From an uncultured Granulosicoccus sp. (GTDB lineage Bacteria > Pseudomonadota > Gammaproteobacteria > Granulosicoccales > Granulosicoccaceae), in contig CALKLO010000042.1 in NCBI GenBank assembly GCA_937991945.1, positions 1-51,324 of the forward strand: a stretch of DNA of 51,324 nucleotides, given 5' to 3'. The notes below the pieces were generated by a model. It did no database searches. It worked only from the letters and a program-made list of their open reading frames with translations, and was not told where the DNA came from. How positions within the stretch are numbered: the stretch's first letter is position 1; each line of letters starts with the position of its first letter. This document shows, piece after piece, positions 1 through 8,106 of this stretch. The translations under genes were made by a program, and so were the position numbers.

Positions 1-1388
1 GCTGAGTGAAGAACATCACCCATGTGCTGACGCTCGGTTGAGCTGGCAATTTCATCTTTTACATCCTTACCTTTTACCCACTCGACAACCATTTCTTGTA
101 CGTCGCTTGGAAGGCCGGCTAAGTATGTATTGATCGTTGTATTCCCGGGTGCAAAAACATCGTTAAGCGTCGTTCCTGTGGTTGGAATAGAGCCAAGGTG
201 GGTGTACACCGTTCTGTTAGAACTGACCATGGTTCCTGCAGCACCGCCAGCTTCCACTGAAGACCCGTCAGCACTGGTACTCCAAAAGCTTTGGGCCGTC
301 TCTTTAAAAAAGCCGGTATCTGGATCAACGGCAGGATCTCCATTAGCATCGGCTATTACGATTGAACCAGAATCAACACCTAACTGGTAACGTTTAAGAT
401 TGCCAGACCATGTGGTTGACGATCCAGGTTTGAACAAACCGAAATACAAGTCGTTACTCTGAGTGAGTCGATTAAACTGACTTATAGATGTTGCCGGTGC
501 AACGAATGTGGTATCGATATCTTTAACTGATGTGATGATTTCATTGAAAACGTCAACAAGTTCGTCAGCACGGTTTGCCTCGTAATATTCGCCTCCACCT
601 GCGCTTGCTACATCATCAAGAAAAGTACTGCTGATATTGAAACCGATTGTGGAGACGCTAATATTCTGTTCATTAGACAAACTAGAACTGTGGTCTGTGT
701 TGTACAGCCATTGTGAAAGTTCGCGTCCACATTGCTCGAATCGATCTCTATTAGAAGAGCTAGCTAGGGCACACGAACCGCCAATCAAAGCCTCAGTTTT
801 TGGTACAGCTTCATTTCGCCATGCTTGTCCGTCTGAGAGCATGACAATATGGTTGTTCTGGCATTCGCCCACCATAGGGCTTGTATAGGACGCCGATGTC
901 TCTTCAATATTACCACCGCGCATAATCATCGCTGATTCGTATAGAGCGCCTACGAGTGGTGTTGCTCGATTACCAACCATGTTATTAACGACGGCTTTCA
1001 TCGCATCTCTTGCCCCAGGTTCGGAGACTGAGGTAACGGGGTACACCATTTCAGATCTGTAGTCGTCAGTACTTCCTAAGAAATTTACCATGCCCATATT
1101 AATATTTTCGACAGAGTCGATAATAATATTCATGGCGTCCTTCATGGCTTGCAGCTTGGATTGAGTTCCGCCTGCAATATTGCCATTCATCGACCCTGAA
1201 TTATCCAGAATAAAAACGATATTAGGGTAGGTGCTTGTATCTCCTTCTGCTTGAGAGAAGAATATTTCCGTGTCGTCGGCTTTTGCCACTGATAGCGTCA
1301 CAGCACTCGCTATTAGCGAAAGTGCGAACACCCTCACGGCAGAACGTATAGGTCGAAACAAGTTCATTGCTGTGTTCTTAGGTTGCAT
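1..1388 (-). CDS. pilY1: PilY1-like type IV pilus tip adhesin, paralog A (partial, C-terminus beyond left edge)
   Basis: An open frame without stops runs off the left edge. It encodes a secretion signal followed by a von Willebrand A domain whose metal site reads DNSGS at about residues 62-66. The frame then continues into the middle region of PilY1, ending in the window near a QHMGDVLHS stretch that matches RKHMGSILHS of the neighbouring full-length gene. About 460 residues are visible; the C-terminal beta-propeller is not. PilY1 proteins sit at the tip or base of type IV pili and modulate extension, adhesion and surface sensing. The start is either the ATG at 1388 or the ATG at 1367, and neither has a strong ribosome site. 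It lies downstream of the second pilY1 and is probably a tandem duplicate of it. Identity as PilY1 family is clear; separate function is inferred. Confidence 0.85.
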   Translation of the reverse strand, partial: MQPKNTAMNLFRPIRSAVRVFALSLIASAVTLSVAKADDTEIFFSQAEGDTSTYPNIVFILDNSGSMNGNIAGGTQSKLQAMKDAMNIIIDSVENINMGMVNFLGSTDDYRSEMVYPVTSVSEPGARDAMKAVVNNMVGNRATPLVGALYESAMIMRGGNIEETSASYTSPMVGECQNNHIVMLSDGQAWRNEAVPKTEALIGGSCALASSSNRDRFEQCGRELSQWLYNTDHSSSLSNEQNISVSTIGFNISSTFLDDVASAGGGEYYEANRADELVDVFNEIITSVKDIDTTFVAPATSISQFNRLTQSNDLYFGLFKPGSSTTWSGNLKRYQLGVDSGSIVIADANGDPAVDPDTGFFKETAQSFWSTSADGSSVEAGGAAGTMVSSNRTVYTHLGSIPTTGTTLNDVFAPGNTTINTYLAGLPSDVQEMVVEWVKGKDVKDEIASSTERQHMGDVLHS

Positions 1389-1501
1389 AGGGTCTTACAT
1401 CCATATTTGACACAAGTTTGGCGGTATAGCGGCCGTCATTGTGTCGCGCTTTAGTTGGTGCGCAAGATTTGATTGGGAACTGCAGATTAAAATTGAATGT
1501 G

Positions 1502-1522
1502 ACGCAGATTTTTTCTCTGCGT
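1502..1522. terminator. Small hairpin between the two pilY1 genes
   Basis: A perfect 7-bp inverted repeat, ACGCAGA and TCTGCGT, encloses a 7-base T-rich loop in the 155-bp spacer between pilY1 B and pilY1 A. It lies 22 bases past the stop of gene B. There is no T-run after it on the minus strand, so it may be a weak terminator, a processing site or chance. Confidence 0.3.
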
Positions 1523-1543
1523 AGAAGGTTGTATTTTGGGTTG

Positions 1544-4465
1544 CTAACGACAGACTCCCAAGCGTCCAGCAGCTGAACGGCACGTTGCTGGCGTCGTTTC
1601 ACCGCGGCGCAAGTCTTGCCAATAGGTGCGTTTTGTAAGATCGGAAAACGGTAGGTCGTTTAAAGGCGTTTCAGTGCCCACGATAACGCTGGTACGAATT
1701 GCACCACCGATATCTGCAATGGCTGCAGTTGGAGACGGTGGAATACTTTGATTAGACAGCACTCTTTTTCGATCTTCTTTCTCAAGATCACCTGACCCTG
1801 AACCACCATTTAACGGCAGCACAGGATCTCCAGTAACAACATCTAATGCGTAAATAAATCCTTGTCCCGACCCTGGAGAGCAAGCATCGGTGGGGGCGAT
1901 AGGGGCATAGGTTGTAAACAGCACTTGATTGTTAACGGTTAGGCTTCTGCTTAGGTTTTTCTCACCGCTATCCACCAGATTTATCATCCAGCCCTCCCTG
2001 TCTGCACCGGGTGCGCGATCGGCTGATACAGAGTTGGTTACATTGGTTAAATCACTCTCTTCAACAGGCTTCCATGAAATGCCACTTCGCATACCGTAAC
2101 CTTCAGGCGTAACTAATGGAGAGTTGTCGCGCAGCATATAAAATCGGTCTTCAACGACATCGTCAAGTGGGTGAGCACGCCAACCGGAGCCTATGCTCAC
2201 AGACATGAATCTCTCACCTTCATGTGACATTAATGCAACATCAGGTTCGTTGTAGAACCGAAGGGTATTTGCCGGAGTACTTAAGTTTGCGATAACGCCG
2301 CCATCAACAAGTCCGTTTATGCCGTCACTCGTTTGATGGTAAGCCTTTATGTCAAAGCGCCATACTTGTCCGCCCATGTCGCCGACATATATTCGATCGG
2401 CGAACGTATCACCATTCACGTCAATAATTCGCAGGTCGGAAGGAATGCTGTAAGTCATATCGGCTGAGACACCTGCGATGTTATCGGAGGCACTCCAAAT
2501 CTTGTTTCCTGTGAGTGCATCGACGATATAAATGGTGCTTCCCACTGTGTCACTGAGTCCGGATGTTGTTGCCGCGCTGTTATCGTCTGGATCTTGGTTG
2601 GTGTCATATCCACCACCAAAAATGAGTACATCACGAGAAGATCCGTTGAATTGAATTTTAGTTGGTGTCGCTTTGGACCACGTCTGACCTAAGTCGGCGA
2701 AGTCTCCGTTGCCACCATCAAGGCGCCACATTAATCGCGGGCTATTTGGATTAGTGATATCTAAGGCATAGTAGTCATCGCCACCGCGACGCATACCAAC
2801 GTATAAATAAGCTTTATCAGCACCGTCGACAATTGAGTTCCCGTTGTCATCGGTGTGTAATAGGGAAATATCGCCGTCTAATCCGTAAGGGCGATTCTTC
2901 GCTCCCTTGTTGGTGTAAAAATCGATTAGATTAGGTATGAGTTCTTGAGGTAGGAACGCGAATTCTTCAGTTCCATCATTTTTATTGATGGCATGTAAAA
3001 AACCTTCATTGGTACCGACATACACCAATGACTTACCACCGCCGTAGTTCACTGTTACTGGAGCTGAATGTAGTATCGACCCCATGTGCTTTCGTTCGTT
3101 AGACGTAGCAACCTCACCTTTGATATCGATGCCCTTGATCCATTTGATCAGATCAGATCGCTCTGCTGGCAATATGAGGGCAAGCAGTGTTGCAATAGAG
3201 GCGTTTGTCTCGTTTAGTACATTTGACAAGGCTGAACCGCCGTTGGGTAATGCTCCGACGTGGGTATAGATAGCACGTGTATTACTTTGTAACTCGCCTG
3301 CAGCGCCACCGATGGCGACTGTGTTTCCATCGACGACATCACTCCAGTCACTTTGAGCGGTATCTTTGAAAAAACCTGTTGCAGGGTCAACTGCAAGGTT
3401 GTTGTTTACATCTTTTATAACGATTTCGCCACCTTGATAGCCGAGCTGGTATCGCTTAAGGTTGCCTGACCAGGTAGATGTAGATGCGGGTTTGAACATC
3501 GCAAAGAATAGATCGTTGCTTTGTGTCAAACGATTAAACTGACTAATGGATGTTGCTGGCGCTACAAACGTTGTTTCTATGTCTTTAACAGTAGTGATAA
3601 TTTCATTGAAAACATCGACAAGTTCTTCAGAGCGATCTGCTTCGTAGTATTCACCTTCACCAGCAGTTGCAACGTCATTTAAGTAGGTGCTGCTAATATT
3701 GAAGCCAATGGTGGAAACGGTTATGTTCATCTCCTTTGAAAAGCTTGGCTTGTGATCGGTATTGGCAAGCCATTGAGCTAACTCTATTCCACATTGTCCA
3801 GATTCAGTTCCAAACGAGGTGGTGTCTAGCGGGCAGGTTTGACCGATTAACGCTTGAGTTTTTGCTACCGCTTCATTTTGCCAAGCTTGTCCGTCTGAGA
3901 GCATGACAATATGATTGCTCTGGCATTCTCCCAAGATAGGGCTTGTGTACGTTGTTGCAGTTTCCTGAATATTGCCACCGCGCATGATCATCGCTGACTC
4001 ATACAGCGCCCCTACTAATGGGGTATTGGTTTCGTTGTTCATGGCATTGACAACATCTTTCATTGCTTGCCTTGCACCGGGAGTGTTGATAGGGGTGACT
4101 GGGTATACCAGCTCAGATCCATGGTTGCCCGCAGCATTTAAGAAGTTCACCATGCCTAAATTGATGTTATCGGCTGTGTCTATGATGTCGTTCATGGCAT
4201 CCTTCATGGCCTGTAACTTAGTGCCACCGCCAACGGCTGGATTACCCATTGAGCCGGAATTGTCGAGAATGAAAAGGATATTCGGATGTGTGCTTGAATC
4301 GCCTTCGGCTTGGGAGAAGAAGACTTCTGTGTCATCAGCCTGGGCAGCCGAAAGCGCAATGGTGGCTCCAATAATTGAAAACGTTGCTATCTTTAATGAG
4401 GCGCGGATGGGCCTGACGAAGCGTGCAAATATATTGTTAGTTTTCATAGCCATTGACGCTGACAC
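1544..4465 (-). CDS. pilY1: PilY1-like type IV pilus tip adhesin/assembly factor, paralog B
   Basis: A 973-residue secreted protein. The hydrophobic signal segment is at about residues 24-43. A von Willebrand A domain follows, with DNSGS at residues 68-72 as the metal-dependent adhesion site. The C-terminal half is the PilY1 beta-propeller, recognisable by KSLVYVGTNEGFLHAIN and by DVNGDTFADRIYVGD near residue 680; the latter resembles the calcium-binding loop of PilY1. Family members cap or prime type IV pili and mediate adhesion and mechanosensing. The gene is the sixth of a minor-pilin operon, 54 bases after pilX. ATG codons at 4465, 4453 and 4447 are all possible starts. The tail after KRTYWQDL, with two cysteines, has no family precedent I recognise. 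It is about one third longer than the visible part of its paralog only because that one is truncated by the window. Confidence 0.92.
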   Translation of the reverse strand: MSASMAMKTNNIFARFVRPIRASLKIATFSIIGATIALSAAQADDTEVFFSQAEGDSSTHPNILFILDNSGSMGNPAVGGGTKLQAMKDAMNDIIDTADNINLGMVNFLNAAGNHGSELVYPVTPINTPGARQAMKDVVNAMNNETNTPLVGALYESAMIMRGGNIQETATTYTSPILGECQSNHIVMLSDGQAWQNEAVAKTQALIGQTCPLDTTSFGTESGQCGIELAQWLANTDHKPSFSKEMNITVSTIGFNISSTYLNDVATAGEGEYYEADRSEELVDVFNEIITTVKDIETTFVAPATSISQFNRLTQSNDLFFAMFKPASTSTWSGNLKRYQLGYQGGEIVIKDVNNNLAVDPATGFFKDTAQSDWSDVVDGNTVAIGGAAGELQSNTRAIYTHVGALPNGGSALSNVLNETNASIATLLALILPAERSDLIKWIKGIDIKGEVATSNERKHMGSILHSAPVTVNYGGGKSLVYVGTNEGFLHAINKNDGTEEFAFLPQELIPNLIDFYTNKGAKNRPYGLDGDISLLHTDDNGNSIVDGADKAYLYVGMRRGGDDYYALDITNPNSPRLMWRLDGGNGDFADLGQTWSKATPTKIQFNGSSRDVLIFGGGYDTNQDPDDNSAATTSGLSDTVGSTIYIVDALTGNKIWSASDNIAGVSADMTYSIPSDLRIIDVNGDTFADRIYVGDMGGQVWRFDIKAYHQTSDGINGLVDGGVIANLSTPANTLRFYNEPDVALMSHEGERFMSVSIGSGWRAHPLDDVVEDRFYMLRDNSPLVTPEGYGMRSGISWKPVEESDLTNVTNSVSADRAPGADREGWMINLVDSGEKNLSRSLTVNNQVLFTTYAPIAPTDACSPGSGQGFIYALDVVTGDPVLPLNGGSGSGDLEKEDRKRVLSNQSIPPSPTAAIADIGGAIRTSVIVGTETPLNDLPFSDLTKRTYWQDLRRGETTPATCRSAAGRLGVCR

Positions 4466-4519
4466 GTATTTTATAGATCGAATATTGTCTAAATATGTTT
4501 TAAACTATGCGGATAATCG

Positions 4520-4993
4520 CTAGTTAGCCGGTACGATGCGGTAGGCACCTTGCTCAACGTTGGATTGTGTTCCAGCATCTTCCATGGTGCTAATCCCCGT
4601 TGCTATAAAGACCAGAGCTTCGAAGTTATTTCCAATGCCCGCTGAAAAACCTTCGATAGGCACCTCACCTGCGTAGGCAAGCGTTGATATTGAATCTAAG
4701 CCGATGGCGGTATCCACAGACACACTACTGACTTCGTAGTTACTGTTTAATCCCATGTTGTACGCTTCAGTCAGGTTGTCAGCGGAGTTCAATGCTAAGT
4801 TTGATGCCGATTCTGCAGCCTGAAACGTAGCTGCTGTTCTGATCGCATTGACAGCCATTCTGTGTTCTAGAGTAGAGCTACGCATGACTGAAATGCCCAT
4901 AATGGAAAGCATGAATATCATGACCATTGCCACTAGCAAGGCACCACCACGCTGAGATTTCTCGTATTTCATTGGAGTGTTCATATATCTCAT
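4520..4993 (-). CDS. pilX: Type IV minor pilin PilX
   Basis: A 157-residue protein with a short basic leader (SQRGG) followed by a long hydrophobic helix GALLVAMVMIFMLSIMGIS and then RMAVNAIRTAATFQAAESA. This is the PilX N-terminal signature: a pilin-like helix without the usual glutamate at position 5. PilX is a minor pilin that, with PilV, PilW, FimU/FimT and PilY1, forms the priming complex for pilus assembly in the inner membrane and periplasm. Its start ATG at 4993 overlaps the pilW stop in an ATGA arrangement, which implies translational coupling. A second ATG at 4984 is possible. Position between pilW and pilY1 supports the name. Confidence 0.85.
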   Translation of the reverse strand: MRYMNTPMKYEKSQRGGALLVAMVMIFMLSIMGISVMRSSTLEHRMAVNAIRTAATFQAAESASNLALNSADNLTEAYNMGLNSNYEVSSVSVDTAIGLDSISTLAYAGEVPIEGFSAGIGNNFEALVFIATGISTMEDAGTQSNVEQGAYRIVPAN

Positions 4994-6111
4994 TCGGTAC
5001 GCCTGTTGCGAATCTTGACAGTCGTGTTAAATGCCAATCGAAAGCGATTGTCTCGGGCATGTGTGTCGCCACCAGCGCTGCCGCCTGCAGCCGCGGTAAT
5101 CGGTTGTCCCGCCAACGAGTAGGTTCTTGTATCTTCTACTTCTGTTATTTCGTTTTCGGATACCATCAATAAGCCAACACGTATACTCTCTATATTGCTT
5201 GCGGTGAGTCCTGCTGCGTCGGGTGTTTGAAAACTGAGTGTATTAGTGCCTGTTCTAACGCCGAATACAATTCTCATGTTCTCGACCCCAGACACCATAA
5301 GGATTGGGGGGTTGGTGGCGTCGTAGGGCAGTGTTTGTTTATATAATCCTGTGATTGCGGTCCCATCGGAGCTAGTACTACCTGTATCGCCAACGTAATA
5401 CACGTTTGAATTGAAACGCATAAATTTGGTACTAGGATTCGCCAGGTAGTCAATGGTTAGTGAGTCGTCTGAGTTCATAGAGTTCTCATGACCAATAACC
5501 GCAACAGTGGCACCTTCAGATACAGAGCTTATTTTTATTAAATCAGCGCCGATGCAATTGCTGATGATTGCGTATTCGCCAGCTTTCATGTTGAACGGCT
5601 CGCTGGAAATTCCCGCACTTATATCTAATTTAATATCAGCTGAGCGTTCTGGGACACCGCCGTTACCTACGTTTTCAGATAAAGGGTAGGAGGCAGGGGA
5701 GCCAAACTGTAAGCTCAATGCGTGAGTGCCAGCTATAGCGTTTCTATTCTGGGCAGGGACAGATCCTCCAAGTGCTGAGTCGGGACTCCAGCTTGAGGCT
5801 GTGTTAATAAGTGATCCGCTTGAGGCTGTTAGCGCAAGGTTCGTCGTAGGCGCGTCATTTGCCAATATCGTTGGACCACCGCGATTAATATCGTTACAGC
5901 CTTGGAAACCTGCCATTCGAATATCAGATGAGAGTTGGTTCAATGCAAATCTCGCATTCTCTTGCATATCACCCATCGTAGTCGTTAGGTCAGAACTTTG
6001 TTTGTTGCCTGAGAAAACCGTGAAAATACCAGCTGAAAGCATGAGTCCTAAGACCATTGCGATCATTAACTCGATCAGTGAGAATCCCTTACTGTGATGA
6101 GGCTGATTCAT
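4990..6111 (-). CDS. pilW: Type IV minor pilin PilW
   Basis: The protein begins MNQPHHSKG and continues FSLIELMIAMVLGLMLSAGI, a class III prepilin signal with cleavage after the glycine and glutamate at mature position 5. The next segment DMQENARFALNQLSSDIRMAGFQGC is typical of PilW. Length of 373 residues is usual for PilW. The frame stays open upstream to 6186, but the ATG at 6111 puts the leader at nine residues and overlaps the pilV stop (ATGA), so it is the likely start. PilW is a component of the minor-pilin priming complex processed by prepilin peptidase PilD. It is coupled at both ends by four-base overlaps, so pilV-pilW-pilX are probably translated together. Confidence 0.88.
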   Translation of the reverse strand: MNQPHHSKGFSLIELMIAMVLGLMLSAGIFTVFSGNKQSSDLTTTMGDMQENARFALNQLSSDIRMAGFQGCNDINRGGPTILANDAPTTNLALTASSGSLINTASSWSPDSALGGSVPAQNRNAIAGTHALSLQFGSPASYPLSENVGNGGVPERSADIKLDISAGISSEPFNMKAGEYAIISNCIGADLIKISSVSEGATVAVIGHENSMNSDDSLTIDYLANPSTKFMRFNSNVYYVGDTGSTSSDGTAITGLYKQTLPYDATNPPILMVSGVENMRIVFGVRTGTNTLSFQTPDAAGLTASNIESIRVGLLMVSENEITEVEDTRTYSLAGQPITAAAGGSAGGDTHARDNRFRLAFNTTVKIRNRRTE

Positions 6112-6683
6112 ATTCCTCTGGTCTCCAGTTCGAATTGAATGCGTAGACGCTGGGTTGTGTTTGCCCCCGCAATCAATTCTGACCAAGACATCTCAATGGC
6201 GTATTGTTCGCCGCCTATCAGGATAATCCTGCCATTGGCCGGTGTATCTCCGCTTTGCAGTGCTGGAATAAATCCGGCGGTACCTGCTAAGTCGAACAAA
6301 TTTGAACTCCAATCAAATATGTCCAATTGTGCGACTTCTGATGGTGTGCAATCTGCGCAGGTAGGTTTTACTGCAGAGGAGCTGGTCGATACGTTGTTAT
6401 AGTCTCCATCGAGTACGCCTTGAATGTTACTGCGCATGCGATCGATCATGTCGTTAGCAAGAAAATGTGCTTGTGATTGGTAGTAAGCACTTTGACTGAA
6501 GCGCATGCCTTCCACTTGCATTCTTGCTGCTGCAAGAAAACCAACGGACATAACAACCACAGCAATGAGCACTTCAATTAATCCAACACCGCTTTGGGAT
6601 CGTTTGGGTGCGTGACAATTCTTAGGCTTTGAATTTGTCTGGTTCACGATTGGGCCTGTAGAGATTAAACTTATCTTATTCAT
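6108..6683 (-). CDS. pilV: Type IV minor pilin PilV
   Basis: A 191-residue prepilin with SQSG followed by VGLIEVLIAVVVMSVGFLAA, so the cleavage glycine is followed by a valine and then GLIEVL, the usual PilV signature. The mature N-terminus continues RMQVEGMRFSQSAYYQSQA and MIDRMRSN, also PilV-like. The leader is long (32 residues) if the ATG at 6683 is used; an in-frame GTG at 6647 would shorten it to 20. PilV acts with PilW, PilX and PilY1 in pilus initiation. It lies 18 bases after fimT and overlaps pilW by four bases. Two cysteines about residues 84-87 (CADC) may form a disulfide. Confidence 0.85.
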   Translation of the reverse strand: MNKISLISTGPIVNQTNSKPKNCHAPKRSQSGVGLIEVLIAVVVMSVGFLAAARMQVEGMRFSQSAYYQSQAHFLANDMIDRMRSNIQGVLDGDYNNVSTSSSAVKPTCADCTPSEVAQLDIFDWSSNLFDLAGTAGFIPALQSGDTPANGRIILIGGEQYAIEMSWSELIAGANTTQRLRIQFELETRGI

Positions 6684-6701
6684 GGCGGAATCTGATGCGA
6701 A

Positions 6702-7328
6702 TCATGGGCAATCGACAGGGCGGTCGAAAACATCCAGTGGAGCTGTGCTTCCTGATCTAACAGCTCCTCTTCTTATGTCGCCGGTTTGAACAATGTTTAG
6801 GGCGCGTGATGAGTCGGCGCCTCGGGTGGTATCACAAATAACAATTGAGCCGGTAGAGAGCGTACTCGAGCCGTTTTGGAGATATCGCACGTAGCTGACA
6901 TCGGCCACATTTCCAACCACATTCGTCGTAGAGCCAAATGCGGAAATAGTGTTGTCACCTTTTGTTGCAGGTTTGACCGAAATGATTTCGTCATCGGCGT
7001 CAATGTTTGCAGTGAGTTCGCCAGGTGTATTGGTATTGTCTAAAAAGACGATCCAACCGTTCTCCCAGCTATTGGCTCCGCCACATTGAGTACTGCCGAG
7101 AGCATTCTTAGGACAAACAGTTACATCAGAAGCACCTTTGATAGCCTCAGAGCGTGCCTGATACATCGAACCCACTAACGAATTGTATTGAGAGCTTATT
7201 CGGCTCTCCTTTATGAGTGAACCGAAACTGGGGACGCCGATGCCCAGCAATATTCCTGCTATAGCCAGCGTGACTAGTAGCTCTAGTAGGGTGAAGCCAT
7301 TGGCAGTTTTTCTTTCCATGTCTGGCAT
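6702..7328 (-). CDS. fimT: GspH/FimT family minor pseudopilin
   Basis: A 208-residue prepilin with a short leader ending TANG and the helix FTLLELLVTLAIAGILLGIG, then VPSFGSLIKESRISSQYNSL and ARSEAIKG. The latter is the hallmark of the GspH/FimT/FimU family. The C-terminal half contains a VTVCPK motif and repeated short beta segments, as in FimU/FimT, and a pair of cysteines near the end. It starts the downstream minor-pilin block, about 112 bases after pilE. ATG codons at 7328 and 7319 give leaders of 11 or 8 residues. FimT and FimU are close relatives; FimU would be the name in the Pseudomonas gene order. Some FimT proteins bind DNA during natural transformation, but that cannot be judged here. 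Confidence 0.85.
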   Translation of the reverse strand: MPDMERKTANGFTLLELLVTLAIAGILLGIGVPSFGSLIKESRISSQYNSLVGSMYQARSEAIKGASDVTVCPKNALGSTQCGGANSWENGWIVFLDNTNTPGELTANIDADDEIISVKPATKGDNTISAFGSTTNVVGNVADVSYVRYLQNGSSTLSTGSIVICDTTRGADSSRALNIVQTGDIRRGAVRSGSTAPLDVFDRPVDCP

Positions 7329-7440
7329 ATCGGCGGCTTTAATTTAAAGTTTATAAACTGGAAGGTGTGTCCACTCTCTAGCGCGCTTGACGAGTAGGGA
7401 GTGGCTCAAAACGTCTGTGTTAGCTGAGTGGGTTGTTTCC

Positions 7441-7872
7441 TTAATCGGGCCAGCATGGCGATGTATCAGGGTCTGGAGTTCGTATGCCTCGCCCATCTAT
7501 TGTCATGACATTGCAAGCGGTGTCGTTTGCTTGCCCACCTTGGCCTGTTGCCGTTAGGGTGTAGGAGGTGCCTGTTGTGCCACTCAGGGTTATTTGGTAG
7601 TGAGATTCTGGAGATGTGGCGGAGGTTACGGTGCACCCTGCAAATGTATAAGAGGTGGTTTTACAACGCTCTAATGACTGAATCTCGTTCATCAAAGCAA
7701 CCTGGCCGTCAGCACGGCGAGTCTTCGTTACGTAGCTTGAGTAGTTGGGTATCGCTATGGCTGCGAGTATGCCGATAATGGCCACAACAATGAGAATTTC
7801 GATCAGCGTAAAGCCTTTAGCGGGCTTGAGTCGTTGCAAGACAGCCGATTGTGTTTTTAGACTGAACGTCAT
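7441..7872 (-). CDS. pilE: PilE-type type IV pilin
   Basis: A prepilin with RLKPAKG followed by [20 protein letters not shown] and [17 protein letters not shown], a very typical type IVa pilin helix with glutamate at mature position 5. The mature protein is about 124 residues, small, with a [14 protein letters not shown] pair and a C-terminal [14 protein letters not shown]...PCW segment that looks like the disulfide-bonded D-region. In many gammaproteobacteria pilE lies at the end of the minor-pilin operon; here it is first. It may be a minor or an accessory pilin. The frame is open up to a TTG at 7920; ATG codons at 7884 and 7872 give leaders nearer the usual length, and none has a good ribosome site. 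Confidence 0.88.
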   Translation of the reverse strand: MTFSLKTQSAVLQRLKPAKGFTLIEILIVVAIIGILAAIAIPNYSSYVTKTRRADGQVALMNEIQSLERCKTTSYTFAGCTVTSATSPESHYQITLSGTTGTSYTLTATGQGGQANDTACNVMTIDGRGIRTPDPDTSPCWPD

Positions 7873-7992
7873 ATTGGGCACCATTGCGCAGTTAGTTTTC
7901 AAAGTTGTATGCAACGGCAATGCCTTGAACTGTGTTTACAGGGCTTTGAGATACATGTAAGCGGTGAATTAGGTCAATATTTTGCTATCAAT

Positions 7993-8006
7993 CTCTCAGT
8001 TGAGAG
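7993..8006. promoter_or_regulatory. Palindrome in the pilE/hyuA divergent spacer
   Basis: CTCTCA-GT-TGAGAG is a perfect 14-base palindrome with a two-base centre in the 234-base spacer between pilE and the hydantoinase-like gene. Its symmetry and position fit an operator for a dimeric regulator of either gene, but I recognise no known consensus and see no regulator gene beside it. Confidence 0.25.
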
Positions 8007-8106
8007 TCCATCGCTGATAAGCCAAATTTGTGTTATGCCGCAAACTTCGTATCCAGCGACATGGGATATCGCAAAATCAACGTCGGTGCTTTACAAGTAG
8101 CGGGGG

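Noticed and set aside
3972-4523. 183-residue plus-strand ORF opposite the start of pilY1 B
   Set aside because: Antisense shadow of a conserved VWA region; no signal, motif or initiation site.
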